In this document: in pieces, positions 1 to 6,989 of the stretch
Layout: each line of letters opens with the position of its first letter
Numbering within the stretch: position 1 is the first letter of the stretch
Origin: Clostridia bacterium
GTDB taxonomy: Bacteria > Bacillota_A > Clostridia > Christensenellales > Aristaeellaceae
Direction: 5' to 3'
Length of the DNA: 14,198 nt
Assembly: GCA_017481065.1 (NCBI GenBank)
Contig: JAFUPT010000071.1
Coordinates: forward strand, 1 to 14,198
The notes under the pieces: model-generated
What the model was told of the DNA's origin: nothing
Database searches by the model: none
What the model saw: the letters and a program-made list of their open reading frames with translations, nothing else
Program-made: the position numbers and the translations under genes

Positions 1-102
1 ATGACAGCTGTGGTCTGCATGGAGAATCAGAAGGGTACCGGAAAGTACCGCCGTCGCACACAGCAGCAATATCAGCAGCCATGCGATCCTGCGATTTTTC
101 AT
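1..102 (-). CDS. Small membrane-anchored His/Cys peptide, 5' part only
   Basis: Only the first 34 codons lie in the window; the gene continues past the left edge. The start is fixed by AAAGGAGGGG about 8 nt before the ATG at 102-100 and by a near-consensus promoter upstream. The N-terminus is a short basic stretch (MKNRR) followed by one hydrophobic segment (about residues 6-27, ILLLC...LLIL) and then HADHSCH, so it looks like a signal anchor leading into a His/Cys-rich tail. Small clostridial proteins with a signal anchor and a tail of the type HxCxGxxCPxC are familiar to me, but the diagnostic part is missing here. Metal binding is an inference. It lies on the same strand as the recombinase and could be cargo of the mobile element or its flank. 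Confidence 0.6.
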   Translation of the reverse strand, partial: MKNRRIAWLLILLLCATAVLSGTLLILHADHSCH

Positions 103-144
103 ATTCAGTCCCCTCCTTTGCTATATTGGCTTACGCCTGAAGAA

Positions 145-172
145 ATTATAGCATACTTCAAAGACATGACAA
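145..172 (-). promoter_or_regulatory. Sigma-A promoter for the left-edge peptide
   Basis: On the minus strand a -35 box TTGTCA (172-167) is followed after 16 nt by TATAAT (150-145), with TGC just before the -10 forming an extended -10. It lies about 45 nt upstream of the ATG at 102 and its ribosome site. Confidence 0.65.
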
Positions 173-226
173 GAACCGCAAATGAAAACATTCTGTGAAT
201 AGTATCCAACCTACATTCCTTTAGCC

Positions 227-476
227 TCACCGCTCCATGTCCTCTTTCTTTTTTCCTGGTTTGACACTTCGCACAGGTTTATCTGTTTCTTTTTTCACAA
301 ATATCCGAGTGCGTTTTCGTTCGTCAGCAATTTTATCCTGTACTACTCCAACCTCATATTTCTGCTCCGCATTATGGATATGGAGCTTGTGCCGACGAGG
401 TGGTGAGTAAGTGCGTCCTTCACAGGGGGACGAATTGTCGGCGTGTTCATATTGAACCCGCCGACCCGCGCGACGG
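227..476 (-). other. Unexplained reading frame and hairpin downstream of the recombinase
   Basis: This stretch has no standard gene. One minus-strand frame is open from a TAG near 555 to TGA at 227-229, about 100 codons, but I see no ATG, GTG or TTG in a sensible position. Its end (from about 365 down) reads like protein: HNAEQKYEVGVVQDKIADE, then a basic tail ending KKKEDMER. A second frame has an ATG at 450 preceded by a strong hairpin and reads MNTPTIRPPVKDALTHH before stopping near 345. The two together could be one gene with a 1-nt shift, or a structured RNA next to a gene remnant. I do not recognise a family. From 103 to 226 I see only the promoter above. Confidence 0.3.
437..465 (-). 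repeat. Perfect-type hairpin just past the recombinase stop
   Basis: GTCGGCG (437-443) pairs with CGCCGAC (459-465), and inside it GTTCA (445-449) pairs with TGAAC (453-457) around a 3-nt loop TAT, with a single mismatch between the two helices. It starts about 12 nt after the recombinase stop codon. On the minus strand no T-run follows, so it is not a textbook terminator. It could protect the 3' end or be a protein-binding palindrome. Confidence 0.6.
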
Positions 477-2059
<1,583 letters not shown>

Positions 2060-2060
2060 C

Positions 2061-2088
2061 TTGCGGAACTTTTTGAAAGGTGTATAAT
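2061..2088 (+). promoter_or_regulatory. Probable promoter for the sigma-factor gene
   Basis: TTGCGG (2061-2066), a 16-nt spacer and TATAAT (2083-2088) lie 35 nt upstream of the ATG at 2124, which has AAGGTGG as its ribosome site. The -10 is perfect and the -35 partial. The intergenic space to divergent tnpW is short, so promoters for both directions may overlap. Confidence 0.55.
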
Positions 2089-2123
2089 AGTTTTACAAAG
2101 ATTTTTCTTGAGAAGGTGGGTTC

Positions 2124-2278
2124 ATGGCTGGAAATGGAAAGCAAAGTATCCTGTCTGAGCTTGACCAGGAATGGAACGAATCCTCCGAGCACACGAAACT
2201 GAAACGGGAATTGCGCGAGCTTGCCCTCCATATCATTCAGGACGCAGCCCGCACACAAGCGGAATTTGAAAAGTTGTC
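2124..2278 (+). pseudogene. N-terminal part of the frameshifted transposon sigma factor
   Basis: The reading frame begins at ATG 2124 with AAGGTGG upstream and encodes a charged helical segment (ELDQEWNESSEHTKLKRELR, then HIIQDAARTQAEFEK). After AEFEK it leaves the family-like path and runs out of frame to a stop at 2354. The matching continuation MWNELDKNRERRER is in a different frame starting at 2279. Adding one G near 2272 (AAG-TTGTC to AAG-GTT-GTC) would join them as EFEKVVMWNELDK. The joined gene would be 212 codons (2124-2758). The simplest reading is a 1-nt deletion in one ancestral gene; a sequencing or assembly error is the main alternative. Confidence 0.7.
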
Positions 2279-2758
2279 ATGTGGAACGAGCTGGACAAAA
2301 ACCGGGAACGCCGGGAGCGCTACCATGAAATCCGTTGTGCAGAGGTTCCAGTAAACAGCATTTCTGCCCGTAACGGCATGATCTTTCCACAATGGCTCAT
2401 GCAGTTCGATGTGCGCCAGGTGCAGCGAGGTGAGTTTCTGGATGCGATCTTCGATTGCCCCTTCCTCATGCACGAATTGGTTACGGATGATGCTCTCGCA
2501 AAGGCAATTGCCGATCTCAAGGATGTTCATAAGCTGCTTCTGTTCTTCCTCGACGTCCGGCAGTACAGCTGCCAGCGGGTTGCAGAAATGCAGGGACAAT
2601 CCGACAGGAATATCCGCAAGGTGCGAACCACCATCGTCAACAAAATCCAGAAAAAGCTCTATCAGGAACTGAACCGGCGCAAAGCTACTGGTGTTGCCCT
2701 TACACACTTCCAGATCGAATTTCTGCAATCCTACAACAGCAAGGAGGGAAAGAAATGA
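2279..2758 (+). CDS. Sigma-70-like factor of a clostridial mobile element (3' part after the frameshift)
   Basis: This is the larger piece of the broken gene. It could be translated by re-initiation at ATG 2279, though I see no good ribosome site for it. The C-terminal half carries a region-4-like helix-turn-helix: YSCQRVAEMQGQSDRNIRKV followed by a basic helix (TTIVNKIQKKLYQEL), about residues 100-140, as expected for binding a -35 element. The middle contains GEFLDAIFDCPFLMHEL, a conserved feature I associate with sigma-like factors of recombinase-bearing clostridial elements. It would direct transcription of element genes. The stop overlaps the next gene's start (ATGA). Family assignment is moderate to good; activity without the N-terminal part is doubtful. 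Confidence 0.72.
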   Translation: MWNELDKNRERRERYHEIRCAEVPVNSISARNGMIFPQWLMQFDVRQVQRGEFLDAIFDCPFLMHELVTDDALAKAIADLKDVHKLLLFFLDVRQYSCQRVAEMQGQSDRNIRKVRTTIVNKIQKKLYQELNRRKATGVALTHFQIEFLQSYNSKEGKK

Positions 2759-3633
2759 ACAATCCCTTTGAACATTCCTCGTCCACATGGATACGTTACG
2801 ATTCCTACGAGTGGAAAACGGATAAAAACGGCGTACTGTACATATCACCATCCGAGGATGCGAAGCTGAAAATCTATGATCCTCTGGAGAATCCTGACGA
2901 ACTGATTCTGGATGTAATTTCCACAGGCATGGCCTGCATGAAGAAGGATGCCGAAGCTGAGAAGAATGCGATCATGGATTTCATCTGCAAATACGGTCTT
3001 GTAGGCATGATGACCGCGCTGCCGACCACGCCGAAGTTCATTGACTATGAAGCAGTGTATCTGCCTAAGAACCGTTATATCCGCGCTGAGAGTCTAGCCA
3101 CAGAAGATTACCTTGCATACTTTTTCCCCTTCGAGAAGCCCGACTTCTGGAAGAGGGGTGAAGAATCCTCCTGGGAAATCACCGACAAACAGATGATGGC
3201 GCTTGTGCTGACGCTTGGTAACAGGCCGGAATCACAACTGATGGGCTTTCAGAAGAATTACGCCGAGCGCTACGACTGGCTGTACACGCTTTTCAAGGAT
3301 TGGGCGTTCATGGTGCTGACCACCTTCCTGTACTACGAGGATAGGGATTCCCTTGAAGATGCCCAGACCGGCGTATATCATCAGGCGATGGCTTCCTTTG
3401 ACGGAAACGCTCCTTCCTACCATATCGAGCTGCACGACCAGCCGGTATTGGTCTGGGATTTCCATTCTCTGCTGCTGGGCATCCAGATGATGCTCGCCTT
3501 TGCTCTGACAGATGAATCCAAGCCCCTGCATCTGTGCAGGCACTGCATGAAGCCCTTCTTTGCAAAACGCAAGGATTCCAGATATTGCAGCCCCAAATGC
3601 AGGAATCTGGCGAAAACCACCGAAGATAAATAA
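2755..3633 (+). CDS. Zinc-ribbon protein (DUF6076-like) paired with the sigma factor
   Basis: A soluble 292-residue protein begins at ATG 2755, overlapping the sigma stop by ATGA and preceded by AAGGAGG 8 nt away. There are no signal peptide or membrane segments. The last 35 residues form a zinc-ribbon: C261-x2-C264-x13-C278-x3-C282 in LHLCRHCMKPFF and YCSPKCRN. The rest is aromatic and acidic (WIRYDSYEW near the start; LLGIQMMLAFAL before the ribbon). Proteins of this layout sit directly after a sigma-like gene in clostridial elements, and I believe they are filed as DUF6076, but I cannot confirm that here. The function is unknown. A role in DNA or RNA binding, or as a partner of the sigma factor, is inferred from the ribbon and the overlap only. 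Confidence 0.75.
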   Translation: MNNPFEHSSSTWIRYDSYEWKTDKNGVLYISPSEDAKLKIYDPLENPDELILDVISTGMACMKKDAEAEKNAIMDFICKYGLVGMMTALPTTPKFIDYEAVYLPKNRYIRAESLATEDYLAYFFPFEKPDFWKRGEESSWEITDKQMMALVLTLGNRPESQLMGFQKNYAERYDWLYTLFKDWAFMVLTTFLYYEDRDSLEDAQTGVYHQAMASFDGNAPSYHIELHDQPVLVWDFHSLLLGIQMMLAFALTDESKPLHLCRHCMKPFFAKRKDSRYCSPKCRNLAKTTEDK

Positions 3634-3674
3634 CAGACGCTGCCGTCCGTGAGGAACAGCAGCGCCCGATACCA

Positions 3675-3740
3675 TTACAGCGAATACAGCACATCCTCCA
3701 TGACGATCTCCTCCGCCTGCTGACGCAGGCTGTTCATCCT
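3675..3740 (-). pseudogene. Detached C-terminal end of tnpV
   Basis: Twenty-one codons and a TAA, in the same frame as tnpV, read RMNSLRQQAEEIV followed by MEDVLYSL. This is the normal TnpV ending that should directly follow the NQLLWIR sequence upstream. It is separated from the rest of the gene by the 75-nt hairpin insert. With the insert removed the gene would have 114 residues, a typical TnpV length. Confidence 0.75.
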
Positions 3741-3815
3741 CAGAGGTGAATTTGCCAAATTTTTAATTTGTCAAATTCAGTTGCGCAGCAACAAACTTTG
3801 CCTCAGGCAAAGTTT
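3741..3815. repeat. 75-nt insert made of three adjacent stem-loops inside tnpV
   Basis: Three hairpins follow each other almost without spacers. The first, 3748-3778, has GAATTTG pairing with CAAATTC, one C/T mismatch, then CAAATT with AATTTG, and a loop TTT. The second, 3780-3792, is GTTGC/GCAAC with loop GCA. The third, 3793-3815, is AAACTTTGCC/GGCAAAGTTT with loop TCA. All loops are 3 nt. The borders are set by coding continuity: tnpV reads up to 3816 and resumes in frame at 3740. The insert is 75 nt, a multiple of three, but brings an in-frame TGA (3779-3777). CCT flanks both sides, so the insert lies between CCT and CCT or duplicated a CCT. The element type is not known to me. Confidence 0.7.
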
Positions 3816-4094
3816 CCTTATCCACAGAAGCTGATTACGCGCTTTGAGAGCTTCGTCTACGCCTTCCTGTCGCGTCAGCTGCTCGGTTAGGTCATAGATG
3901 CGGTCATTGCACTCCTCGTTGATCTCCTCCAGATGTTTGCCGAGGGTGCCTTGGAAAATCATGGTGGTGTAAATGTCCGGATGATGCTCCTTCAGATAGA
4001 GAAGCCGTCTGCGGCCGTATCTGCCAAGATTGTACTTGGAAACGTCCAAAAGCATGGGATTGATGTCGCTGTCAAATTGTCTGTTGAAACTCAT
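3777..4094 (-). CDS. tnpV: TnpV-like transposon-encoded protein, interrupted
   Basis: This is a short soluble protein found beside recombinases in clostridial transposons; its function is not established. Family features are NLGRYGRRRLLYLKEHHPD (residues 22-40), FQGTLGKHLEEINEE (47-61), a glutamate-rich helix, EQLTRQEGVDEALKARNQ and LLWIR (89-93). After R93 the frame enters the triple-hairpin insert, adds twelve foreign residues and stops at 3777, giving 105 residues in place of 114. The start at 4094 is chosen for AAAGGAGGGC directly upstream; the frame is open to 4220 but has no better ribosome site. The gene faces the zinc-ribbon gene. The truncated product lacks only the last helix and might still fold. 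Confidence 0.78.
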   Translation of the reverse strand: MSFNRQFDSDINPMLLDVSKYNLGRYGRRRLLYLKEHHPDIYTTMIFQGTLGKHLEEINEECNDRIYDLTEQLTRQEGVDEALKARNQLLWIRKLCLRQSLLLRN

Positions 4095-4191
4095 ACTGCG
4101 CCCTCCTTTGTGCGTCGCGTGGTTATAACGAAAGCTGACCAAATCTCCTTTCCCATAACCGCACTTCATTCGCCACAAACGAGCCGCAGTC

Positions 4192-4232
4192 ATGTTGTAT
4201 TCAGGTGTTATCACTAACACCCTTTACAACAT
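4192..4232. repeat. 41-nt imperfect palindrome, candidate element end
   Basis: ATGTTGTA (4192-4199) pairs with TACAACAT (4225-4232). Inside, GGTGTTA (4204-4210) pairs with TAACACC (4215-4221) around the loop TCAC. It lies between the last element gene and the chromosomal repeats. Size and symmetry suit a serine-recombinase attachment site, but a matching partner would lie outside this window, so this is inference. A transcription-related hairpin is the alternative. Confidence 0.4.
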
Positions 4233-4235
4233 ACA

Positions 4236-4280
4236 CCTTGTGCAAGGGGAGGTGGCCCGAAGGGCCGGAGGGGTTGCTGC
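4236..4280. repeat. GC-rich palindromic unit
   Basis: CCTTG/CAAGG (4236-4247) and GGCCC-GAA-GGGCC (4254-4266) are followed by GGAGGGGTTGCTGC. Units of this kind (a CCCCTTG border, a short inverted repeat, then GGAGGGGTT) are common between genes in gut Clostridia to my knowledge. No transposase is present, so it would be non-autonomous. Confidence 0.45.
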
Positions 4281-4282
4281 AA

Positions 4283-4342
4283 CTGCTGAGGGCTGCCAGC
4301 CCCCAGACTCCTGGCCAAAGGGGATGATCCCCTTTGGAAACC
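4283..4342 (+). repeat. Double-hairpin intergenic repeat, copy A
   Basis: The first hairpin is GGGCT-GCC-AGCCC (4290-4302). The second is CCAAAGGGG-ATGAT-CCCCTTTGG (4315-4337), followed by AAACC. It shares order, spacing and the ATGAT loop with copies B, C and D. Unlike them, no plus-strand gene precedes it here, which suggests the mobile element separated it from its gene. Confidence 0.6.
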
Positions 4343-4349
4343 TCGCAAA

Positions 4350-4372
4350 AATCCACCCTGTCGGGTGCCTTT
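4350..4372 (-). terminator. Probable terminator of the PHP gene
   Basis: On the minus strand CACCC-GACA-GGGTG (4367-4354) is followed by GATTTTTG. The stem is only 5 bp plus possible A/T pairs, so it is weak, but it lies just past repeat copy B, exactly where strong terminators follow copies C and D. Confidence 0.45.
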
Positions 4373-4406
4373 AATTTCTTCCGGGATGCGCAGCATCGCA
4401 ATGCTG

Positions 4407-4468
4407 GGGGTTCCAAGGGGAATCATTCCCCTTGGCAGGGGTTTCAGGGGACGGAGTCCCCTGAGCGT
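4407..4468 (-). repeat. Double-hairpin intergenic repeat, copy B
   Basis: Read on the minus strand, TCAGGGGA/TCCCCTGA (4464-4444, 5-nt loop) is followed by CCAAGGGGAA/TTCCCCTTGG (4435-4413). It begins within 20 nt of the PHP gene stop and precedes the weak terminator at 4350-4372. Confidence 0.6.
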
Positions 4469-4481
4469 TTTCTCCCTTTGG

Positions 4482-5744
4482 TTACATCTCCTGGCCGAAC
4501 TTCGCGAATGCTGCGATGCGGTCGTTGAGATTGGGCCACTGGGCGATGCTCTTCTCGGAGAAGAAGCCGTCCTCGGGATTCTTGGTGGCGCGCCATTCAT
4601 GGGCGATCAGTGCCCAGGTGGCGTCGTAAAGGTTGTTGAACTCGGGATCGCGCTGCGCTTCGCAAACGAAGCTCTGGCGGGGCTGGTTGATATCCTCGCC
4701 GGAGATCTGGAACAGGCCGTGCTTTTCGCAGAGCGCGCGGATGCGGCTCAGCTGGGGCTTGGTGTTGCGGCTGGGCATGTAGGTGATGGCCTTGTAGCCG
4801 ATCTTTGCCACATATTCCACCAGCTCGTCCAGGAAATCATCCTCAAATTTCTGCGCGCGCTTGTCGCCGGTCACGCTGTCGCCAACGTCGCCGAGGTAGG
4901 CGTAGGCGGAGATTGCGCCAACGCGGTCGCTCAGCGCCAGAACATCCTTCACATCCGGGCATTCATCGGTGGCGTCGATGTAGAACTTGGAAATCAGCTG
5001 GCTCTTGATCCAGCCCAGCAGGTCATACATCATGTGGGGATTGCTTTCATCGGTGAGATAGCCCTCGATCTTGCCGGAGAGGGGCAGCTGAATCTCGTTG
5101 TGGATGAAGTCTACCAGCTTCTGGCCCTTGCCGATCACTTCCAGCATCTTGTAAGCCAGCGCGCTGGAGATGTGGCGCTCGGTCACGGAGCCGCCCACAG
5201 CGTAGTTGGACAGGGGCAGCACATCCTTTTCGAAATCGATGGTCACGCCATACTTGCCCATCATTTCGTTCACGGCGGCAACCATCTTGATGTTGCGCTC
5301 GTTGCGCTTGGCGCGGTAGGGCGCGAAGAAATCGTTGATCTCGGCGGCCTTGTCGTGGGGCACGCCGTGCAGGGCCATGTAAACCACGCCCTTCTGGTCG
5401 GGGTTGTTCAGCTTCTTATCGCCGAAGGGAGTATTGGCGAAGCTCACGCGGCATTCGATGCCGATGGTGGCGCTCATCTTGGCAGCCTCTGCTGCGGCCA
5501 GGAATTCCTCCGCGCCGGCGATGGAATCATGGTCCATCAGGCCGCAGGTGCACAGGCCGGCCTGGCGGGCAAACCATACGGCGGCGGTGGGGGAATAGGG
5601 GGAGAAGGAGTAGGTGGTGTGAATGTGGTTGTTCACATCGCGGCCGGTCTGGGGCGCGGGCTCAGTCTCCATCAGGGACTTCAGGTTTTCAAGTCCTTCG
5701 GGGCAGTTGAGCAGGGAAAGCAGTTCTTCGCGGGTCTTGGGCAT
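4482..5744 (-). CDS. PHP-domain metal-dependent phosphoesterase
   Basis: A soluble 420-residue protein of the PHP (polymerase and histidinol phosphatase) superfamily. These are metal-dependent phosphoesterases, with members such as YciV/RnmA acting on nucleotides or RNA ends. Metal-ligand motifs in order are H40-x-H42 in NNHIHTTYS, D71-H72-D73 in LMDHDSIAG, E97 in IGIECR, H126 in YMALHG, H191 in ERHI, and D351 in SGEDIN. The usual last motif is D-x-H; here N353 stands in place of the histidine. A charged N-terminal extension of about 35 residues precedes the barrel. The start has GAGAGGA about 10 nt upstream and a good promoter lies just before it. The gene stands alone and ends in a repeat and a weak terminator. 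The substrate is not predictable. Confidence 0.85.
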   Translation of the reverse strand: MPKTREELLSLLNCPEGLENLKSLMETEPAPQTGRDVNNHIHTTYSFSPYSPTAAVWFARQAGLCTCGLMDHDSIAGAEEFLAAAEAAKMSATIGIECRVSFANTPFGDKKLNNPDQKGVVYMALHGVPHDKAAEINDFFAPYRAKRNERNIKMVAAVNEMMGKYGVTIDFEKDVLPLSNYAVGGSVTERHISSALAYKMLEVIGKGQKLVDFIHNEIQLPLSGKIEGYLTDESNPHMMYDLLGWIKSQLISKFYIDATDECPDVKDVLALSDRVGAISAYAYLGDVGDSVTGDKRAQKFEDDFLDELVEYVAKIGYKAITYMPSRNTKPQLSRIRALCEKHGLFQISGEDINQPRQSFVCEAQRDPEFNNLYDATWALIAHEWRATKNPEDGFFSEKSIAQWPNLNDRIAAFAKFGQEM

Positions 5745-5782
5745 AATAAAAACATCCTCTCTGAATGAAATTGACTGTACTT

Positions 5783-5811
5783 ATTCTATCATGTGTGCGT
5801 TTGTGTTTCAA
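5783..5811 (-). promoter_or_regulatory. Promoter of the PHP gene
   Basis: On the minus strand TTGAAA (5811-5806), a 17-nt spacer and TAGAAT (5788-5783) with TGA just before the -10. It lies about 40 nt upstream of the start codon, with its -35 overlapping the last codon and stop of the upstream acyltransferase gene. Confidence 0.65.
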
Positions 5812-6989
5812 GCCTCTTTACGGGAAGATAAACGCCTTTTTATCCACTTTCCGCAGGGCTTCTCCACCAGGTAGGTGATCGCGATGGCGGCAAGCAGCGC
5901 GGCGGCGAAGCAGGCGATGGTGTAGTGCAGCTGCCAGGGCATCTGGCCCTCCCGGTTGGGAGCGTCGCCGGTGTAGGGCGGAATGCGCCATTTCTTCAAT
6001 TGCACCGCCAGGAACTGGTGCCAGATGTAGAAATTGAAGGAAATGCCGGATAGGAAGCGGGTGATCGGGTTGCTCAGCAGCCTCCGGAAGCCGTAAACGG
6101 CGCGGCTGCCGCACACCAGGAATACGCAGCCCAGCATGGACAGCGGAAGGCGCCAGTAGAGCTGGCCCATGCGCACATTTTCGCCGCCGCTGCGGCCCAG
6201 CTGCTTATCCAGGATCAGGTAAATGAGCGCGGCGGAGATGATGGCAAGCAGCGTGTTCAGCCAGGCAGACCACGCCTTCTGCTCCCCCTGCTGCAGCCTG
6301 TGGTAAATGGACGCCGCCAGCATGCCGTTTGCATACACATCCAGCATGGTGATCAGGCGGTTTACATAAATCGTGCTGTCCTCTACAAAGCAGGCGATGG
6401 CGATGCGGCTCAGCAGGGCGATGGCCACCATGGCGAAGTAGGTGCAGGCGGGCTCGCGCTTAAAGGCCCGGGCCAGGAAGGGGAAGAGCAGGTAAAACTG
6501 CACCTCCACCGCCAGCGTCCAGAGCGCGCCGTTGAGCTTCGTAAAGGTGTAGGATTCCGGGAAGAAATTGTGGGTGAAGCTCAGGTGGGAGAGTATATCC
6601 GTCCACATGTGCTTCCCGCTTCCATAGGCGTTGCCGGGCACAATGAATGTGAGGGAGAACATGATCGCCATGCAGAATAAATAGCTCGGCAGTATCCTCG
6701 ACGCCCGGGCGGCGTAGAAGCCGCGCAGGTCCCGGCCGCGGCCGCTGAGCCAGCCCAGCATCAGCAGAAAGCCGCTCAGCAGCAGCATCAAATCCACAAA
6801 CATATAGCCGCAGGCCACGATGGGGTAGAGCCGGACCGTGCCGCCGAAGATTTCCAGGTTCGGGTTCAGCCAGCTCTGCTGCCAGATGTGGTACCAGCCG
6901 ATCAGGCCCACGCAGGCCACGCGCAGGAAATCTCCCGCGTCGGCATAGTCCCCCTGCGCCGGCCCGGGGCCGAATAGCTTCTTAAACAT
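5808..6989 (-). CDS. Acyltransferase-3 family integral membrane protein (OafA/YrhL-like)
   Basis: A polytopic membrane enzyme of the acyltransferase-3 family, which transfers acyl (often acetyl) groups to extracytoplasmic sugars of surface polysaccharide, peptidoglycan or lipid. Visible features are FLRVACVGLIGWYHI with the conserved His34, FVDLMLLLSGFLL, the arginine motif AARASRILPSYLF (R98), ALWTLAVEVQFYLLFP (E162), FYIWHQ near the C-terminus and a closing YLVEKP before a basic tail. It has about ten hydrophobic segments. ATG 6989 gives 393 residues and overlaps the upstream gene by 8 nt, with GGAGG 11 nt before it. A TTG six codons upstream (7007) is the alternative start. It is co-transcribed with the upstream glycosyltransferase-like gene, which fits surface glycan decoration. 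The exact acceptor is unknown. Confidence 0.9.
   Translation of the reverse strand: MFKKLFGPGPAQGDYADAGDFLRVACVGLIGWYHIWQQSWLNPNLEIFGGTVRLYPIVACGYMFVDLMLLLSGFLLMLGWLSGRGRDLRGFYAARASRILPSYLFCMAIMFSLTFIVPGNAYGSGKHMWTDILSHLSFTHNFFPESYTFTKLNGALWTLAVEVQFYLLFPFLARAFKREPACTYFAMVAIALLSRIAIACFVEDSTIYVNRLITMLDVYANGMLAASIYHRLQQGEQKAWSAWLNTLLAIISAALIYLILDKQLGRSGGENVRMGQLYWRLPLSMLGCVFLVCGSRAVYGFRRLLSNPITRFLSGISFNFYIWHQFLAVQLKKWRIPPYTGDAPNREGQMPWQLHYTIACFAAALLAAIAITYLVEKPCGKWIKRRLSSRKEA

Larger units (their letters stand above)
4095..4481. other. 387-nt gene-free stretch holding palindromes and repeats
   Basis: No convincing gene lies here. In order it holds the tnpV leader, a 41-nt imperfect palindrome (4192-4232), a GC-rich palindromic unit (4236-4280), one copy of the double-hairpin repeat on the plus strand, a weak hairpin with a T-run reading on the minus strand (about 4350-4372), and a second copy of the repeat on the minus strand directly after the PHP gene stop. 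It probably marks the border between the mobile element and the chromosome. Confidence 0.6.

Noticed and set aside
2237..2851. A 204-codon minus-strand open frame opposite the sigma factor
   Set aside because: It has no ribosome site or family features; the plus strand carries the recognisable helix-turn-helix.
3741..3815. Reading the triple hairpin as an intrinsic terminator or an integron attC site
   Set aside because: There is no T-run after the last stem on either strand, and no paired R-box/L-box motifs of attC. Coding continuity on both sides fits an insertion better.
4365..5768. A 467-codon plus-strand open frame across the PHP gene
   Set aside because: It is antisense to a gene with clear PHP motifs, is Gly/Ala/His/Val-rich without any domain, and has no ribosome site. 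GC-rich third positions explain the open frame.
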